A stretch of 64,000 nucleotides of DNA from an uncultured Rothia sp. (GTDB lineage Bacteria; Actinomycetota; Actinomycetes; Actinomycetales; Micrococcaceae). The notes under the pieces are model-generated. The model searched no databases. It had not been told where the DNA came from and was given only the letters and a program-made list of their open reading frames with translations. Shown here piece after piece: positions 8,208 to 17,446 of the stretch. A program made the position numbers and the translations under genes. Every line of letters begins with the position of its first letter. The stretch's first letter is position 1. Where the stretch lies: assembly GCA_946221065.1 (NCBI GenBank), contig CAMIIO010000006.1, forward strand, positions 1-64,000. The letters are read 5' to 3'.

Positions 8208-8432
8208 CTAAAAATTTTGTGCCACAAAATAAATAACTGCCGCGCAGACCATACCCGCTAACGCCCACCGGCGTAGCTTAGTCTCCAAAATTGCAGCCTT
8301 AATATCTTCCCGTTCAGACCTGGGTTCGGTAGGATCCACCGGAGCAAGATTCTTAGGGTTAGTCACCTCAGGCTTAGAGTCAGTTGGCTGCCGCGTGCCG
8401 TTATCAGGAAAATCAGAAGAGTCCATACCCAC
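8208..8432 (-). CDS. Small single-TM protein downstream of crgA
   Basis: A 74-aa protein with a charged, Pro-rich N-terminus (1-50) and one C-terminal membrane helix ('ALAGMVCAAVIYFVAQNF'). It begins 9 bp after the crgA stop and is likely co-transcribed with it. The start may be the GTG at 8432 or the ATG at 8426. It looks like a tail-anchored envelope protein; no family is recognised. It converges with the histidine kinase gene, 7 bp apart. Confidence 0.6.
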   Translation of the reverse strand: MGMDSSDFPDNGTRQPTDSKPEVTNPKNLAPVDPTEPRSEREDIKAAILETKLRRWALAGMVCAAVIYFVAQNF

Positions 8433-8441
8433 AAGAAAACC

Positions 8442-8747
8442 CTAACGCCAACGAGTCATCATAATAAGACCCACCATCATCAAACCCACACCCACCGCAA
8501 TATTCCACACGGATAGACCGGGAAGTGGGTACTGATTATTTGTTATGTAGAACGTCATAATCCACAACACGCCAATAACCACTAACGAAAACATGATTAC
8601 CCGGTACCATAGCGGAGTCGGCGAAGCGAAGTCATCCGTAATCATTTCTTTCGCCGCACGACGAAAAGCGGCTTCCTCCGACTCAATCTGCGCATCAGAC
8701 TTTACACTGCCCGCGCGAGAAGATTTCTTTTTAGCTGAATCAGTCAC
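8442..8747 (-). CDS. crgA: Cell division protein CrgA
   Basis: A 101-aa protein with a basic, disordered N-terminus ('SAKKKSSRAGSVKSD') and two transmembrane helices (about 48-70 and 82-98) joined by a short loop 'NNQYPLPGLSVWN'. This is the shape and size of CrgA, a septal membrane protein of actinobacteria that recruits PBPs and FtsQ/FtsI and controls FtsZ-ring use. The GTG start follows a perfect GGAGGAA at 4-5 nt. Its location beside the sortase, pabA and pknA/pknB cluster is the conserved actinobacterial order. Confidence 0.92.
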   Translation of the reverse strand: MTDSAKKKSSRAGSVKSDAQIESEEAAFRRAAKEMITDDFASPTPLWYRVIMFSLVVIGVLWIMTFYITNNQYPLPGLSVWNIAVGVGLMMVGLIMMTRWR

Positions 8748-8894
8748 GTTTCCTCCAGGAGCTCTAATGAGTACTCGTAATCTTGTTTTAACCTATAAAA
8801 TTCAATGCAGAAAGGTTTACCTGCTGTAAATCTTATCCTTTCCAGCGTGGGCAGTGCTAACAACTGGCCCCGCCCGCACCCTCTGAGGAATAAC

Positions 8895-9746
8895 ATGACT
8901 CGTTCATCTCAATCCACCCGCACACCCCGCGGCGGCAACCTCGCCGTTCAAATCTTTGGAGAACTCCTCATTACGCTAGGCCTTGTTCTGCTACTGTTCG
9001 TGGCCTGGCAACTCTGGTGGACCAATATCTCCGCAAACGCCACACAAGATGACGCCGTCACCAGCCTCTCCCAAGAATTCGCCCAAGCGGCACAACAAGA
9101 GAAAGACACGGGTAACTGGGACGCCAAAACCCCGCCCATCCCTCAGCTTGGGGATCAGAAGAACGCCCCCTCCGAAGACTCGATGGTGAAAGGCGCCGAA
9201 GAAAGCGCACATGGTGCCGGAGACACAGAAAATCAAGCATCCGGAGAGCTCGTAGCACCCCCCTACGGGCAAGCCTTTGGCGTGGCATACATCCCTCGCT
9301 TTGGATTAACCTATCAGCGTCCCATCGCAGAAGGCACCGGAACGGACGTGCTAGACACCCTGGGGCTCGGGCACTACCAACACACTGCCCTACCCGGTCA
9401 AGAAGGCAACTTTGCGCTTGCCGGCCACCGCCAAACCAACGGCGCAGTGCTAGACCGCGTGGAAGAAATCCAACAAGGCGACCACATCTACGTGCAAACA
9501 GTGCAGGGCTACTACACCTACACCGTGTACGAAACTAAAATCGTGGATCCCACCGACGTGGGCGTCATCGCCCCAGACCCCGATAACCCCACCGCACAGG
9601 ACACCACCAAGCGACTACTTACCCTCACCACCTGCCACCCACGCTACGGCGACACACATCGTTACGTCGTTCACGCATCCTTCGACTCCTGGCGCCCCCT
9701 TAGCGCAGGAGCCCCCGACGAAATCAAAGCAGCAGTCGGCCAATAA
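8895..9746 (+). CDS. srtE: Class E sortase
   Basis: A 283-aa membrane-anchored transpeptidase. The N-terminal TM (about residues 15-40, 'ELLITLGLVLLLFVAWQLWW') is followed by a linker and the sortase barrel from about 125. Catalytic residues are visible: His in 'FALAGHRQTNG', Cys in 'LLTLTTCHPRYG', and Arg in 'THRYVVHASF'. The TLTTC core and the position near crgA/pabA define class E, which links LAXTG-type proteins to peptidoglycan. A LASTG protein is encoded at 39,468-41,921. The start at 8895 follows GAGGAA; the frame extends upstream to 8805 without support. Divergent from crgA. Confidence 0.93.
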   Translation: MTRSSQSTRTPRGGNLAVQIFGELLITLGLVLLLFVAWQLWWTNISANATQDDAVTSLSQEFAQAAQQEKDTGNWDAKTPPIPQLGDQKNAPSEDSMVKGAEESAHGAGDTENQASGELVAPPYGQAFGVAYIPRFGLTYQRPIAEGTGTDVLDTLGLGHYQHTALPGQEGNFALAGHRQTNGAVLDRVEEIQQGDHIYVQTVQGYYTYTVYETKIVDPTDVGVIAPDPDNPTAQDTTKRLLTLTTCHPRYGDTHRYVVHASFDSWRPLSAGAPDEIKAAVGQ

Positions 9747-9783
9747 GCCCGCTGACTGAAACTCATAGTAAGGTTTTTACCTC

Positions 9784-9945
9784 ATGTACGGATGGATTTT
9801 CCGCCACCTACCCGGCCCACTCTGGCTCCGCATCCTCATTGCCATCGCACTCATCCTGCTAGTTGTCTGGTGCTTGATGGAATTTGTCTTCCCCGCCTTT
9901 GTGGAATATAGCCCTTTCTATCGAGACGTTACGATAGACCAATAA
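9784..9945 (+). CDS. 53-aa membrane protein between sortase and pabA
   Basis: A short ORF with ATG at 9784, preceded by GTAAGG. It encodes a 53-residue peptide with one strong membrane helix ('LWLRILIAIALILLVVWCLM') and a C-terminal 'YSPFYRDVTIDQ'. It sits in a compact co-directional group with the class E sortase (37 bp upstream) and the amidotransferase (42 bp downstream). Similar-sized single-TM proteins occupy this slot in related actinobacteria, to my knowledge, but no function is established. Confidence 0.75.
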   Translation: MYGWIFRHLPGPLWLRILIAIALILLVVWCLMEFVFPAFVEYSPFYRDVTIDQ

Positions 9946-9987
9946 CCGCGCTTAAGCCGTCTAACCAGCAGACCAGCAGAGGACACC

Positions 9988-10623
9988 ATGACCAAAATCC
10001 TTGTAATTGATAACTACGACAGCTTTGTCTTTACCCTCGTGGGATACCTCGAACAGCTTGGCGCTAACCTCACCGTTATCCGCAACGATGAACTCAGCGC
10101 AGAAGAAGCCATCCACACCGCGCAAGGATTCGACGGGGTACTAATCTCCCCGGGCCCGGGCGCTCCCGCAGATGCCGGGGTCATCATTGACGTTATCCGC
10201 TGGGCAGCGCAAGAAAAGAAACCCCTGCTAGGGGTATGCCTGGGCCACCAAGCTATCGCTGAAGCCTTTGGCGGCACCGTAACTCACGCCCCAGAACTTA
10301 TGCACGGCAAAACCTCACAGCTCGTCCACCAAGGAACCTCCGTATTCGACGGTGTGCCCAGCCCCTACACAGCCACGCGCTACCACTCCCTCGCCGTTGT
10401 CCCCGAAACCATGCCCGCAGAATTGGAGGTCACCTCTACCACAGAAAGCGGAATCATCATGGGGCTACGACACAAGGACGCACCCATGCACGGCGTACAG
10501 TTTCACCCCGAGTCCGTACTCACCGAGGGGGGCTACCTCATGCTTGGCAACTGGCTAGAATCCGTAGGACTCAAAGGAGCCGCCGACCACGCCAAAAATC
10601 TTTCCCCACTCCTCACCAGCTAG
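9988..10623 (+). CDS. pabA: Anthranilate/aminodeoxychorismate synthase glutaminase subunit
   Basis: A 211-aa class I glutamine amidotransferase covering the full domain: 'ILVIDNYDSFVFTLVGYLEQ', nucleophile Cys in 'LLGVCLGHQAIAEAFGG', and His/Glu in 'MHGVQFHPESVLTEGG'. It supplies ammonia to the PabB or TrpE synthase for folate or tryptophan synthesis. In actinobacteria the copy beside pknB is usually called pabA or trpG and may serve both pathways; no pabB or trp genes are in the window. It ends at a terminator shared with the convergent pknB operon. Confidence 0.92.
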   Translation: MTKILVIDNYDSFVFTLVGYLEQLGANLTVIRNDELSAEEAIHTAQGFDGVLISPGPGAPADAGVIIDVIRWAAQEKKPLLGVCLGHQAIAEAFGGTVTHAPELMHGKTSQLVHQGTSVFDGVPSPYTATRYHSLAVVPETMPAELEVTSTTESGIIMGLRHKDAPMHGVQFHPESVLTEGGYLMLGNWLESVGLKGAADHAKNLSPLLTS

Positions 10624-10650
10624 CCTTGAGCACACACCAAACCAGAGCAT

Positions 10651-10687
10651 AAAAAATCCGTACACCGGCAGGTGTACGGATTTTTTA
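10651..10687. terminator. Bidirectional terminator between pabA and pknB
   Basis: AAAAAATCCGTACACC pairs with GGTGTACGGATTTTTT around a 4-5 nt loop. It has A and T tracts on both sides, so it can end both converging transcripts. Confidence 0.9.
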
Positions 10688-10705
10688 GTAGCTACCTACA
10701 ACAGG

Positions 10706-12775
10706 CTAATTCCTTGCCGACGGCGCCGCGGTTGCAGCAGCCGAAGAATGAGCCGACGGCGCAGCACTGGGGGCAGGGTTCCCGGCTTCAGGCGGGGCAG
10801 TAGTAGGCACAGCAGGATTATTATCAGCCGCGTCATCAGTATTACCCTGATTAGGAGCCGGATTATATGTAGGCTGGCTTGCCGGAATGCTAGGAACCGT
10901 GACGCGAGCCGGAGGAGCACTAGCAACTTGAATTGTTACCGTAGAACCCTGCTCAACCGACGTATCAGCCGCAGCACTCTGCGAAATCACGGTACCGGCA
11001 GGATACTCAGAGGTCTGCACAGTCTCCACATTAGTGCTCAGCATAACCTCCGGGGCAGAAAGCCTACTAATAGCTTCATCACGAGACAGCCCGGTAACGT
11101 TAGGCACAGTCACACGACCATTCGACAGTACAATATCAATCGTTGCCCCAGCATCTACTGGCTGCCCAGAACCAGGCTTCACCTCAACCACCATTCCCGC
11201 AGGAATCGTTGGGTGATTCACCGTAGAAGTACGCCCGGCCTTAAAGCCCGCCTCTTCCAAAGCCGAACGCACATAAGCCTCCGACTGCCCCTCCAGGTTA
11301 TCCGGAACCGTCAACTTAGCTGGGCCCTTAGACAAGGTGAGCGTTACCTCAGAACCCTCATCTATCTGAGTACCCATCACAGGAGAAGACTTCACCACAT
11401 GATCCTTCTCAATCTGATCCGAATACTCTTCTTCCCACTTCACCGACAGCTTGCTGTTCCGTAGAGCCGTCTCAGCTTCATCACGAGACATACCCTGAAC
11501 CGCAGGAACCGCGTGAGTAGGAGTCCTGTTCAACTCATTCTGGTAATACAGCACCGTACCAATAGAGAACAGCGCCAAAGCCGTAATGAGCATACCCGTC
11601 AATACGCGCCTCCACGCTTGCCGACGTCGCTTCTTACGAGCCAGCGCCTCATTACGTTCGTAGTCATACAGCTCTTCATCGGTGTACTCTGACTGCGCAT
11701 TTTCAAACCAGCCGCCCAATCCGGCGTCTTCTACCGGAGAAGTTGCACCCGTCTGCGGGGCAGCATAACTACCCGTGCGCACACCTGCTGTACTTGCTGC
11801 ACCTGCAGCCACGCCTGGAGCCGCCATCGTAGAAAGCGTGGCGGTAGGCTGAGTATCTGCATCTACATCTGCATAATTACCCGGCGCAGAATTAGCACCC
11901 AACCGGAGCGCGTCGCTAAACGCCTGAGCCGTTGGAAAACGCTCCGATCGAGACTTGCTGAGAGCACATAATACCGCGGCATCGATATCAGAAGGAATAG
12001 CCTGCTGGGCATATGCACTTGGCGGCTGCGGAGTCTCGCTAAGGTGCTTAGCCGCCAAATCCATGCTCGAATCGGCGTCAAAGGGAGAGTGACCAGAGAG
12101 CATCTCAAAAATCAAGCACGCAGCAGAATATATGTCGCTACGGGAATCAACGGTTTCCCCGCGAGCCTGCTCGGGAGAAATATACCGAGCCGTACCCATC
12201 ACGGTATTAGCGCGAGTAAGAGGTTCACCAGAAGGCTCCAGGGCGCTCGCAATACCAAAGTCCATGACCTTCACCTGGCCATACTGAGACTTAGAGATGT
12301 CTTCCTCAGTGAGCGGCAGGACCATCACGTTTGCCGGTTTAATATCCCGGTGAACAATGCCGGTATCTGAAGCGTACTGTAGCGCAGCAAGAATCTGTGT
12401 GCTGTAGCCTAAAGCCTCATCAACGGGTAATTCTCCACGCGCAGTGAGCATCTGGCGTAAGCTCTGTCCCTGTACCAGTTCCATGACCATAAACGGAACC
12501 GAGAGCTTACTGCGACGATCCACGGCATCAAAAACGCCGGTATCGTACACACTCACAATATTAGGGTGATTCAGAGAAGCAACAGCTTCTGCCTCCCGTT
12601 GAAAGCGGGCGCGGGAGGTGGGGTTAGAAGCATGTTCAGAGCGTAAAACCTTAACCGCAACCTGCCTACCTAGCCGGGTATCCTCGGCGGAATAGACAGT
12701 AGCCATTGCACCGGAGCCAATCTTCTGAATGACCCGGTATCGGTTATCTATAATCTCGGGAATCGAAAATTCCAT
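10706..12775 (-). CDS. pknB: Ser/Thr protein kinase PknB with PASTA domains
   Basis: A 689-aa membrane kinase. The kinase domain (about 10-275) has 'IGSGAMATVYSAED', catalytic 'GIVHRDIKPANVMVL', 'VMDFGIAS' and an activation-loop 'GTARYISPEQARGE'. A juxtamembrane basic stretch 'ARKKRRRQAWRR' precedes a TM helix (about 392-412). Three PASTA repeats follow ('PAVQGMSRDEAETALR', 'VPDNLEGQSEAYVRSALEE', 'VPNVTGLSRDEAISRL'), then a Pro/Ala/Ser-rich tail. PknB senses muropeptides and lipid II and phosphorylates cell-wall and division proteins. Actinobacterial PknB often has four PASTA units; three are clear here. It is the last gene of the fhaA-to-pknB operon, 15 bp after pknA. Confidence 0.95.
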   Translation of the reverse strand: MEFSIPEIIDNRYRVIQKIGSGAMATVYSAEDTRLGRQVAVKVLRSEHASNPTSRARFQREAEAVASLNHPNIVSVYDTGVFDAVDRRSKLSVPFMVMELVQGQSLRQMLTARGELPVDEALGYSTQILAALQYASDTGIVHRDIKPANVMVLPLTEEDISKSQYGQVKVMDFGIASALEPSGEPLTRANTVMGTARYISPEQARGETVDSRSDIYSAACLIFEMLSGHSPFDADSSMDLAAKHLSETPQPPSAYAQQAIPSDIDAAVLCALSKSRSERFPTAQAFSDALRLGANSAPGNYADVDADTQPTATLSTMAAPGVAAGAASTAGVRTGSYAAPQTGATSPVEDAGLGGWFENAQSEYTDEELYDYERNEALARKKRRRQAWRRVLTGMLITALALFSIGTVLYYQNELNRTPTHAVPAVQGMSRDEAETALRNSKLSVKWEEEYSDQIEKDHVVKSSPVMGTQIDEGSEVTLTLSKGPAKLTVPDNLEGQSEAYVRSALEEAGFKAGRTSTVNHPTIPAGMVVEVKPGSGQPVDAGATIDIVLSNGRVTVPNVTGLSRDEAISRLSAPEVMLSTNVETVQTSEYPAGTVISQSAAADTSVEQGSTVTIQVASAPPARVTVPSIPASQPTYNPAPNQGNTDDAADNNPAVPTTAPPEAGNPAPSAAPSAHSSAAATAAPSARN

Positions 12776-12790
12776 TCATTTCACCAATTT

Positions 12791-14554
12791 TTAGTTCGCT
12801 GAGGAAGGGGCTGAGGGCGACGACGCATCACGCGCCGCGGAGGGATCGTTACTGGAAGCAGGCTGTTCAGGATCGTTGTGCGTGGCCGTGGAAGGGCTGG
12901 TAGAAGCCGAGTCAGCGGGCTGACTAGCAACATAAACATCTACGCTACTACCAACTTCCACCCGAGAGCCTGAAGTTGGGTTAGTTCTTAGAACCGTGTT
13001 TGGGTCTGCACTGGTGGATTCTTCACGGTGAACGTTCACGTTCACTCCCAGCGCGGTAATTTCATTGATAGCCTCGTCTGCGTTTTTGCCTTCTAAATTA
13101 TCGGGCAAAGACACAGATCTGGGTCCGGATGAATACTCCACGGTAACGGTGGTTCCCTGCTTTACGGAGCCGGTAGGGGAAACCGAAAGCACAGTATCTG
13201 CCTCTTTATCAGAGGTTACGCCGGTAGTTTTGGTGGAAAGACCCATGCTCACCAGCTCGTTGACAACCTCTTCTAAGGGGCGGCCTTCAAAATGGGCGGA
13301 GTCAACCTGTACTTCCCCCGAGACAGAAGCCTCTGATTCGGCGCCTTCATTAGCTGAGGGCTCTACCGTAGATACCGTACCGGAACTGGTACTAGCAGAC
13401 GGGGTTGCTTCATCCGGGGGTGAAGAAACCTTGCCCGCATCAGCTAAGAACCACCAGGCGATAAGGCTTACCAAAATGAGTGCCAGTGCCAGGGAAACCC
13501 AACCCCACGGAGACTTTTTGCGGGGTGGCTGCTCTTGGGTAGACCGAGCCCCGGCGCTACCCACAGCAGGAAGCTGGGCGGTAGTAGGCTGTGGGTCGTG
13601 GCGTTTTCCCGATCCAAACCGACTGGTAGAAGACTGAACCGCAGTAGGCGCCGTCATCATGCGAGTAGCGCCGGTTTGGGCATCTTCAGGTAAGAATTTA
13701 GCCAGCGTGGGCACAGCCTTCAACGCCGCCGGAATATCGTTACGCCGAATAGCGTCGATTGCGGAGGCTAACGCCGTCGCGTTTTCCGGACGTTCAGCCG
13801 GGTCTTTAGAGAGCAAACACATAATCAGCGCGGCAGCAGGAGCAGACACCTTGGCGGGTAACGCCGGTGGTGGATCATTCACCTGTGCCAACGCGATTGC
13901 AATCTGGGACTCGCCCGTAAACGGGCGGCGTCCTGCCAGGCACTCATAACCAATAATGCCCAAAGAATACATATCAGATGACGCCGTGGCCTGCTGCCCG
14001 GTAGCCTGCTCCGGGGCTAAATACTGGGCGGTTCCCATCACCTGACCGGTAGCCGTTAGCGGGACCTGATCCGCCAACCGAGCGATACCAAAATCAGTAA
14101 CTTTGACACGCTCATCCGGTGTGATAATCAAGTTACCGGGCTTAACATCGCGGTGGACAAGACCCTGGGCATGTGCTGCCGCAAGCGCGCGAGCAGTCTG
14201 AGCCAGGAAATTCAGAATACGATCAGAATCCAGCTTGCGTTCGCGTTCAATAATGGTAGACAGTGGTTCACCCGAAACCAGCTCCATCACCAGGTACGCC
14301 GATCCCTCTTCTTCACCGTAATCAAACACATTAGCAACGCCAGGATGGTTCAACAGTGCGGTATGGCGAGCCTCAGCACGGAAACGCTCAAGGAACCCTG
14401 GATCTCCGGTGTATTCTTCCTTCAAAATTTTGACCGCAACAATGCGGCCCAACACCTTATCCCGGGCTTTCCACACCTCACCCATACCGCCTACGGCGAT
14501 ACGCTCAGTGAGGTCATAGCGACCACCTAATGTTGTATCAGTTGAGGGCCTCAC
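12791..14554 (-). CDS. pknA: Ser/Thr protein kinase, PknA-position, with PASTA domains
   Basis: A 587-aa membrane kinase. The kinase domain (about 10-270) has 'IAVGGMGEVWKARDK', 'GLVHRDVKPGNLII', 'VTDFGIARLA' and 'GTAQYLAPEQATGQ'. One TM helix lies at about 350-372 ('WVSLALALILVSLIAWWFLA'). Two PASTA-like repeats follow ('GRPLEEVVNELVSMGLST' and 'PDNLEGKNADEAINEITALG'), then a Ser/Ala/Pro tail. Gene order assigns it to pknA, but M. tuberculosis PknA has no PASTA domains, so this kinase can probably bind peptidoglycan fragments itself. The GTG start overlaps the pbpA stop by 3 bp. Confidence 0.9.
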   Translation of the reverse strand: MRPSTDTTLGGRYDLTERIAVGGMGEVWKARDKVLGRIVAVKILKEEYTGDPGFLERFRAEARHTALLNHPGVANVFDYGEEEGSAYLVMELVSGEPLSTIIERERKLDSDRILNFLAQTARALAAAHAQGLVHRDVKPGNLIITPDERVKVTDFGIARLADQVPLTATGQVMGTAQYLAPEQATGQQATASSDMYSLGIIGYECLAGRRPFTGESQIAIALAQVNDPPPALPAKVSAPAAALIMCLLSKDPAERPENATALASAIDAIRRNDIPAALKAVPTLAKFLPEDAQTGATRMMTAPTAVQSSTSRFGSGKRHDPQPTTAQLPAVGSAGARSTQEQPPRKKSPWGWVSLALALILVSLIAWWFLADAGKVSSPPDEATPSASTSSGTVSTVEPSANEGAESEASVSGEVQVDSAHFEGRPLEEVVNELVSMGLSTKTTGVTSDKEADTVLSVSPTGSVKQGTTVTVEYSSGPRSVSLPDNLEGKNADEAINEITALGVNVNVHREESTSADPNTVLRTNPTSGSRVEVGSSVDVYVASQPADSASTSPSTATHNDPEQPASSNDPSAARDASSPSAPSSAN

Positions 14555-15996
14555 TTGTTCAACACCGCCTCAAAAATTTGTTTCGCTGCGGGAGCTGCGA
14601 GTGATGCTCCCTCAGCGGTATCAACACCTTCATATACGACTGCAATAGCAATCTGTGGATCATCTGCCGGCGCAAATCCGGTGAACCAAGCATTATTTAG
14701 CCCAGAGTCACCGATTTCGGCAGTACCGGTTTTACCGGCCACTTTAATACCGTCCACAGCTCCGCCCGAAGCAATGCCGTTCTCCACGTCGTTAATCATC
14801 CAATCTTTAACCTGCTGAGCTACCGCCGGAGAAGTCGATTTTCTCAACTCCTGAGCCGAAAACTCATACAAAGAACTCAAGTTATGAGACTTCACCGATC
14901 TAATAAGATTAGGTTTCATCTGCACACCGTCGTTAGCAATTGCCGCGGACATCATGGCAACCTGTAGCGGCGTCGTCTTAACGTCGTACTGGCCAATAGC
15001 CGCCTGAGCGAGTTGGCTATCTACCATGTTTTGAGGAAACACTGATTCGGAGACAGACAACGGAATCTTTAGAGACTGGTCGCCGTAACCAAAATTTTGT
15101 GCCGTGCGAGCAATCGTATCCTGCCCCAAATCCACAGCGATCTGAGCAAAAGGAGTGTTACACGATTGCGCTAAAGCCCATTCTATGGTGGCTTCGGTTC
15201 GAGTAGAGCACTGACCGTTCACATAGTTGGGTAAATCTACATTTGTTCCAGGCAGCCGGTAATTTTGCGGGTTCGGAATCACCGAGTCTTTAGTGTATTT
15301 ATTCGACTCTAGCGCCGCCACGGCATCAATAATTTTAAACGTTGAACCGGGGGAGTAGGTATCACCACCAATGGCTCGGTTAAGAAGAGGCCGCCCCGGA
15401 TCTTCGTTCAACGCCTGATACTGCTGCAACACTGAATCGTTCTGGTGCGAAGACAAAAGGTTAGGGTCATACGACGGCGCAGACACCATGGCGAGCACCT
15501 CACCCGTTTTAGGGTTGATCGCCACAATGGCGCCGCGGTGCCCATCCAGTAACTGATACGCCAGCTCCTGAGCCTTAGAATTGATAGTCAGCTCCACTGT
15601 GGCACCCTTAGCCGAGCCACCCGTAAACATCTGCGAGAGACGGTCATAAAACTGCCGATCAGAGGTTCCAGATAGCTCCTCATTCATCGCGGACTCGATT
15701 CCCGTAGCCCCATAGATTGACGAAAAATAACCGGTTAGTGAAGCATACTGTTGCGGCTGAGAGTAATTTCGCTGAAAATCGTAGCCATCTGTAGAAGGAA
15801 CCGAAGAAGCAATCTCCATGCCATCTACCACAATAGAGCCGCGCTGTGAACCGTAGCTCTCATACATGGTGCGTGAGTTCCAAGGGTTACTACTCAACCT
15901 ATCCGCATCAAAAAATTGAATATAAGTGAGTGAGCCTAGAAGCAACACAAAAACACACGCACCAGCCAGCCACGCCCTACGAATAGCCCTATTCAC
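14551..15996 (-). CDS. pbpA: Penicillin-binding protein 2, class B transpeptidase
   Basis: A 481-aa membrane-anchored transpeptidase with an N-terminal TM ('AWLAGACVFVLLLGSLTYIQ'), a dimerisation-like region, and the penicillin-binding domain. Active-site motifs: SxxK in 'GDTYSPGSTFKIIDAV', SxN in 'LAQSCNTPFAQIA' and KTG in 'KVAGKTGTAEIGD'. It crosslinks peptidoglycan together with the SEDS glycosyltransferase encoded just upstream, whose stop codon overlaps its GTG start by 3 bp. Actinobacterial PbpA acts in septation or polar growth and is phosphorylated by PknB in mycobacteria. Confidence 0.94.
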   Translation of the reverse strand: MNRAIRRAWLAGACVFVLLLGSLTYIQFFDADRLSSNPWNSRTMYESYGSQRGSIVVDGMEIASSVPSTDGYDFQRNYSQPQQYASLTGYFSSIYGATGIESAMNEELSGTSDRQFYDRLSQMFTGGSAKGATVELTINSKAQELAYQLLDGHRGAIVAINPKTGEVLAMVSAPSYDPNLLSSHQNDSVLQQYQALNEDPGRPLLNRAIGGDTYSPGSTFKIIDAVAALESNKYTKDSVIPNPQNYRLPGTNVDLPNYVNGQCSTRTEATIEWALAQSCNTPFAQIAVDLGQDTIARTAQNFGYGDQSLKIPLSVSESVFPQNMVDSQLAQAAIGQYDVKTTPLQVAMMSAAIANDGVQMKPNLIRSVKSHNLSSLYEFSAQELRKSTSPAVAQQVKDWMINDVENGIASGGAVDGIKVAGKTGTAEIGDSGLNNAWFTGFAPADDPQIAIAVVYEGVDTAEGASLAAPAAKQIFEAVLNK

Positions 15997-17446
15997 GGGA
16001 ACCTCCTACGGTATTTGACTGATCACTAATACGTGAAATCACGCTGGTAGCGCCTTCCGCCTCATTCTCCCGATCAATCCTCAGAGGAAGCTCATCGTAG
16101 GCTTCTACCACATGCGGGGCACGTGCCGAGTGAGAGATAGCAAGCAGTAACGCCACAATAACCCAGTTAGCAAGAAGAGAAGAGCCACCAGCCGACATAA
16201 ACGGGGTAGTAAGACCGGTCAACGGAATCAACCGAGTAACACCACCGATTACCACCAGTAATTGCAAAACCATCACCATAGAGAGCCCCGTAGCCAATAA
16301 CTTGCCAAACGCATCCGGGGTTCCCAGTGCGGCTCGCAGCCCGCGCGTTACCAGAATCAAAAACAGCATTAAGATAGCGCCCAAGCCCAACAGACCAAGT
16401 TCTTCGCCCAATGAAGTAATAATCATGTCCGAATTAGAATACGCCACCAAATCTGGGCGTCCATTGCCCAAACCTTTACCAAAAAGTCCACCGGAAGCTA
16501 AACCAAATAAGCCCTGGATAACCTGCCCCGAGCCACCTAGAGCCTGATTATAAATCTCCGGATCAAAAGCATGAATCCACGCATAGATACGGTAATGCAC
16601 ATGGCTAATAAAGTTATACGCCAGTACGCCACCCACCGCAACAAACATAAGGCCCAAGAGTATCCAGGTGAGCTGCCCTGTCGCCAAATAAAGCATGGCC
16701 ATAAACAGCCCAAAGAAGAGGATGGCGGAACCTAAATCTCGCTGAAATACCAGCACGCCAATACTTAGCAACCAGGCAATGAACATTGGAGCCAAATCTC
16801 GCACACGCGGCAGGCGAATAGGGCCAACTTTCTTCCCCGCCAACATAATCAAATCACGGTGAGTCGAAAGGTAACCGGCAAAAAATATAGCCAACGTGAT
16901 CTTAGCGATTTCACCGGGCTGAAAAGTTCTGCCCCCCACAGAAATCCAAATACGGGCACCGTTAATTTCAGTACCAATCAAAGGAAGCAAAGGTAGCAAC
17001 AACAAAATCAATGAAACTACTAAAGAAATATACGTAATACGACGCAGCACCCGGTGATCCTTCAAGAAGAACACCGTGATAGCGGCTACCACCATCGCCA
17101 CACCCGTCCACATAATCTGCGCCGCCCCGGCGTTTGCCGGCGTCGTCAAATCAATGCGATAAATCATGGTGAGTCCCAAGCCGTTAAGCAGCACCACGAT
17201 GGGCAAAATAAACGGGTCAGCATAACGCGCCCGAAACTGTAACACCACATGAATCAGGAGTGCACCCACACCTAGCACCCCGGTTGTCAACAACCAGGTA
17301 GTCTCACCCTCAGCAATAACCTGCGGGTCAACCAACCACATGGATAGCGGACAAAACGCCACAGCGCACGCCGTGAGCACTAGCTCAATAAAACGACGAG
17401 AACGCGGAGCACCCTCGGAATGGCCGGAACCAAAAAAATTAGCCAC
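15989..17446 (-). CDS. rodA: SEDS peptidoglycan glycosyltransferase RodA/FtsW
   Basis: A 485-aa polytopic protein with about 12 hydrophobic segments and SEDS motifs such as 'GTEINGARIWISVGG', 'FQRDLGSAILFFG', 'NGRPDLVAYSNSDMIITSLG' and 'LTGLTTPFMSAGGSSLLANW'. SEDS proteins polymerise glycan strands from lipid II with a cognate class B PBP, here the adjacent pbpA. The GTG at 17446 is chosen as start because GGAGG lies 8 nt upstream and it overlaps the pstP stop. The frame extends upstream to 17542, but that part is an Arg/Leu-rich shadow of the Ser/Pro tail of PstP. Confidence 0.93.
   Translation of the reverse strand: MANFFGSGHSEGAPRSRRFIELVLTACAVAFCPLSMWLVDPQVIAEGETTWLLTTGVLGVGALLIHVVLQFRARYADPFILPIVVLLNGLGLTMIYRIDLTTPANAGAAQIMWTGVAMVVAAITVFFLKDHRVLRRITYISLVVSLILLLLPLLPLIGTEINGARIWISVGGRTFQPGEIAKITLAIFFAGYLSTHRDLIMLAGKKVGPIRLPRVRDLAPMFIAWLLSIGVLVFQRDLGSAILFFGLFMAMLYLATGQLTWILLGLMFVAVGGVLAYNFISHVHYRIYAWIHAFDPEIYNQALGGSGQVIQGLFGLASGGLFGKGLGNGRPDLVAYSNSDMIITSLGEELGLLGLGAILMLFLILVTRGLRAALGTPDAFGKLLATGLSMVMVLQLLVVIGGVTRLIPLTGLTTPFMSAGGSSLLANWVIVALLLAISHSARAPHVVEAYDELPLRIDRENEAEGATSVISRISDQSNTVGGSRE

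Noticed and set aside
10748..11464. 238-codon plus-strand ORF opposite pknB
   Set aside because: Arg/Ser/His-rich translation antisense to the PASTA region; not a protein-like composition.
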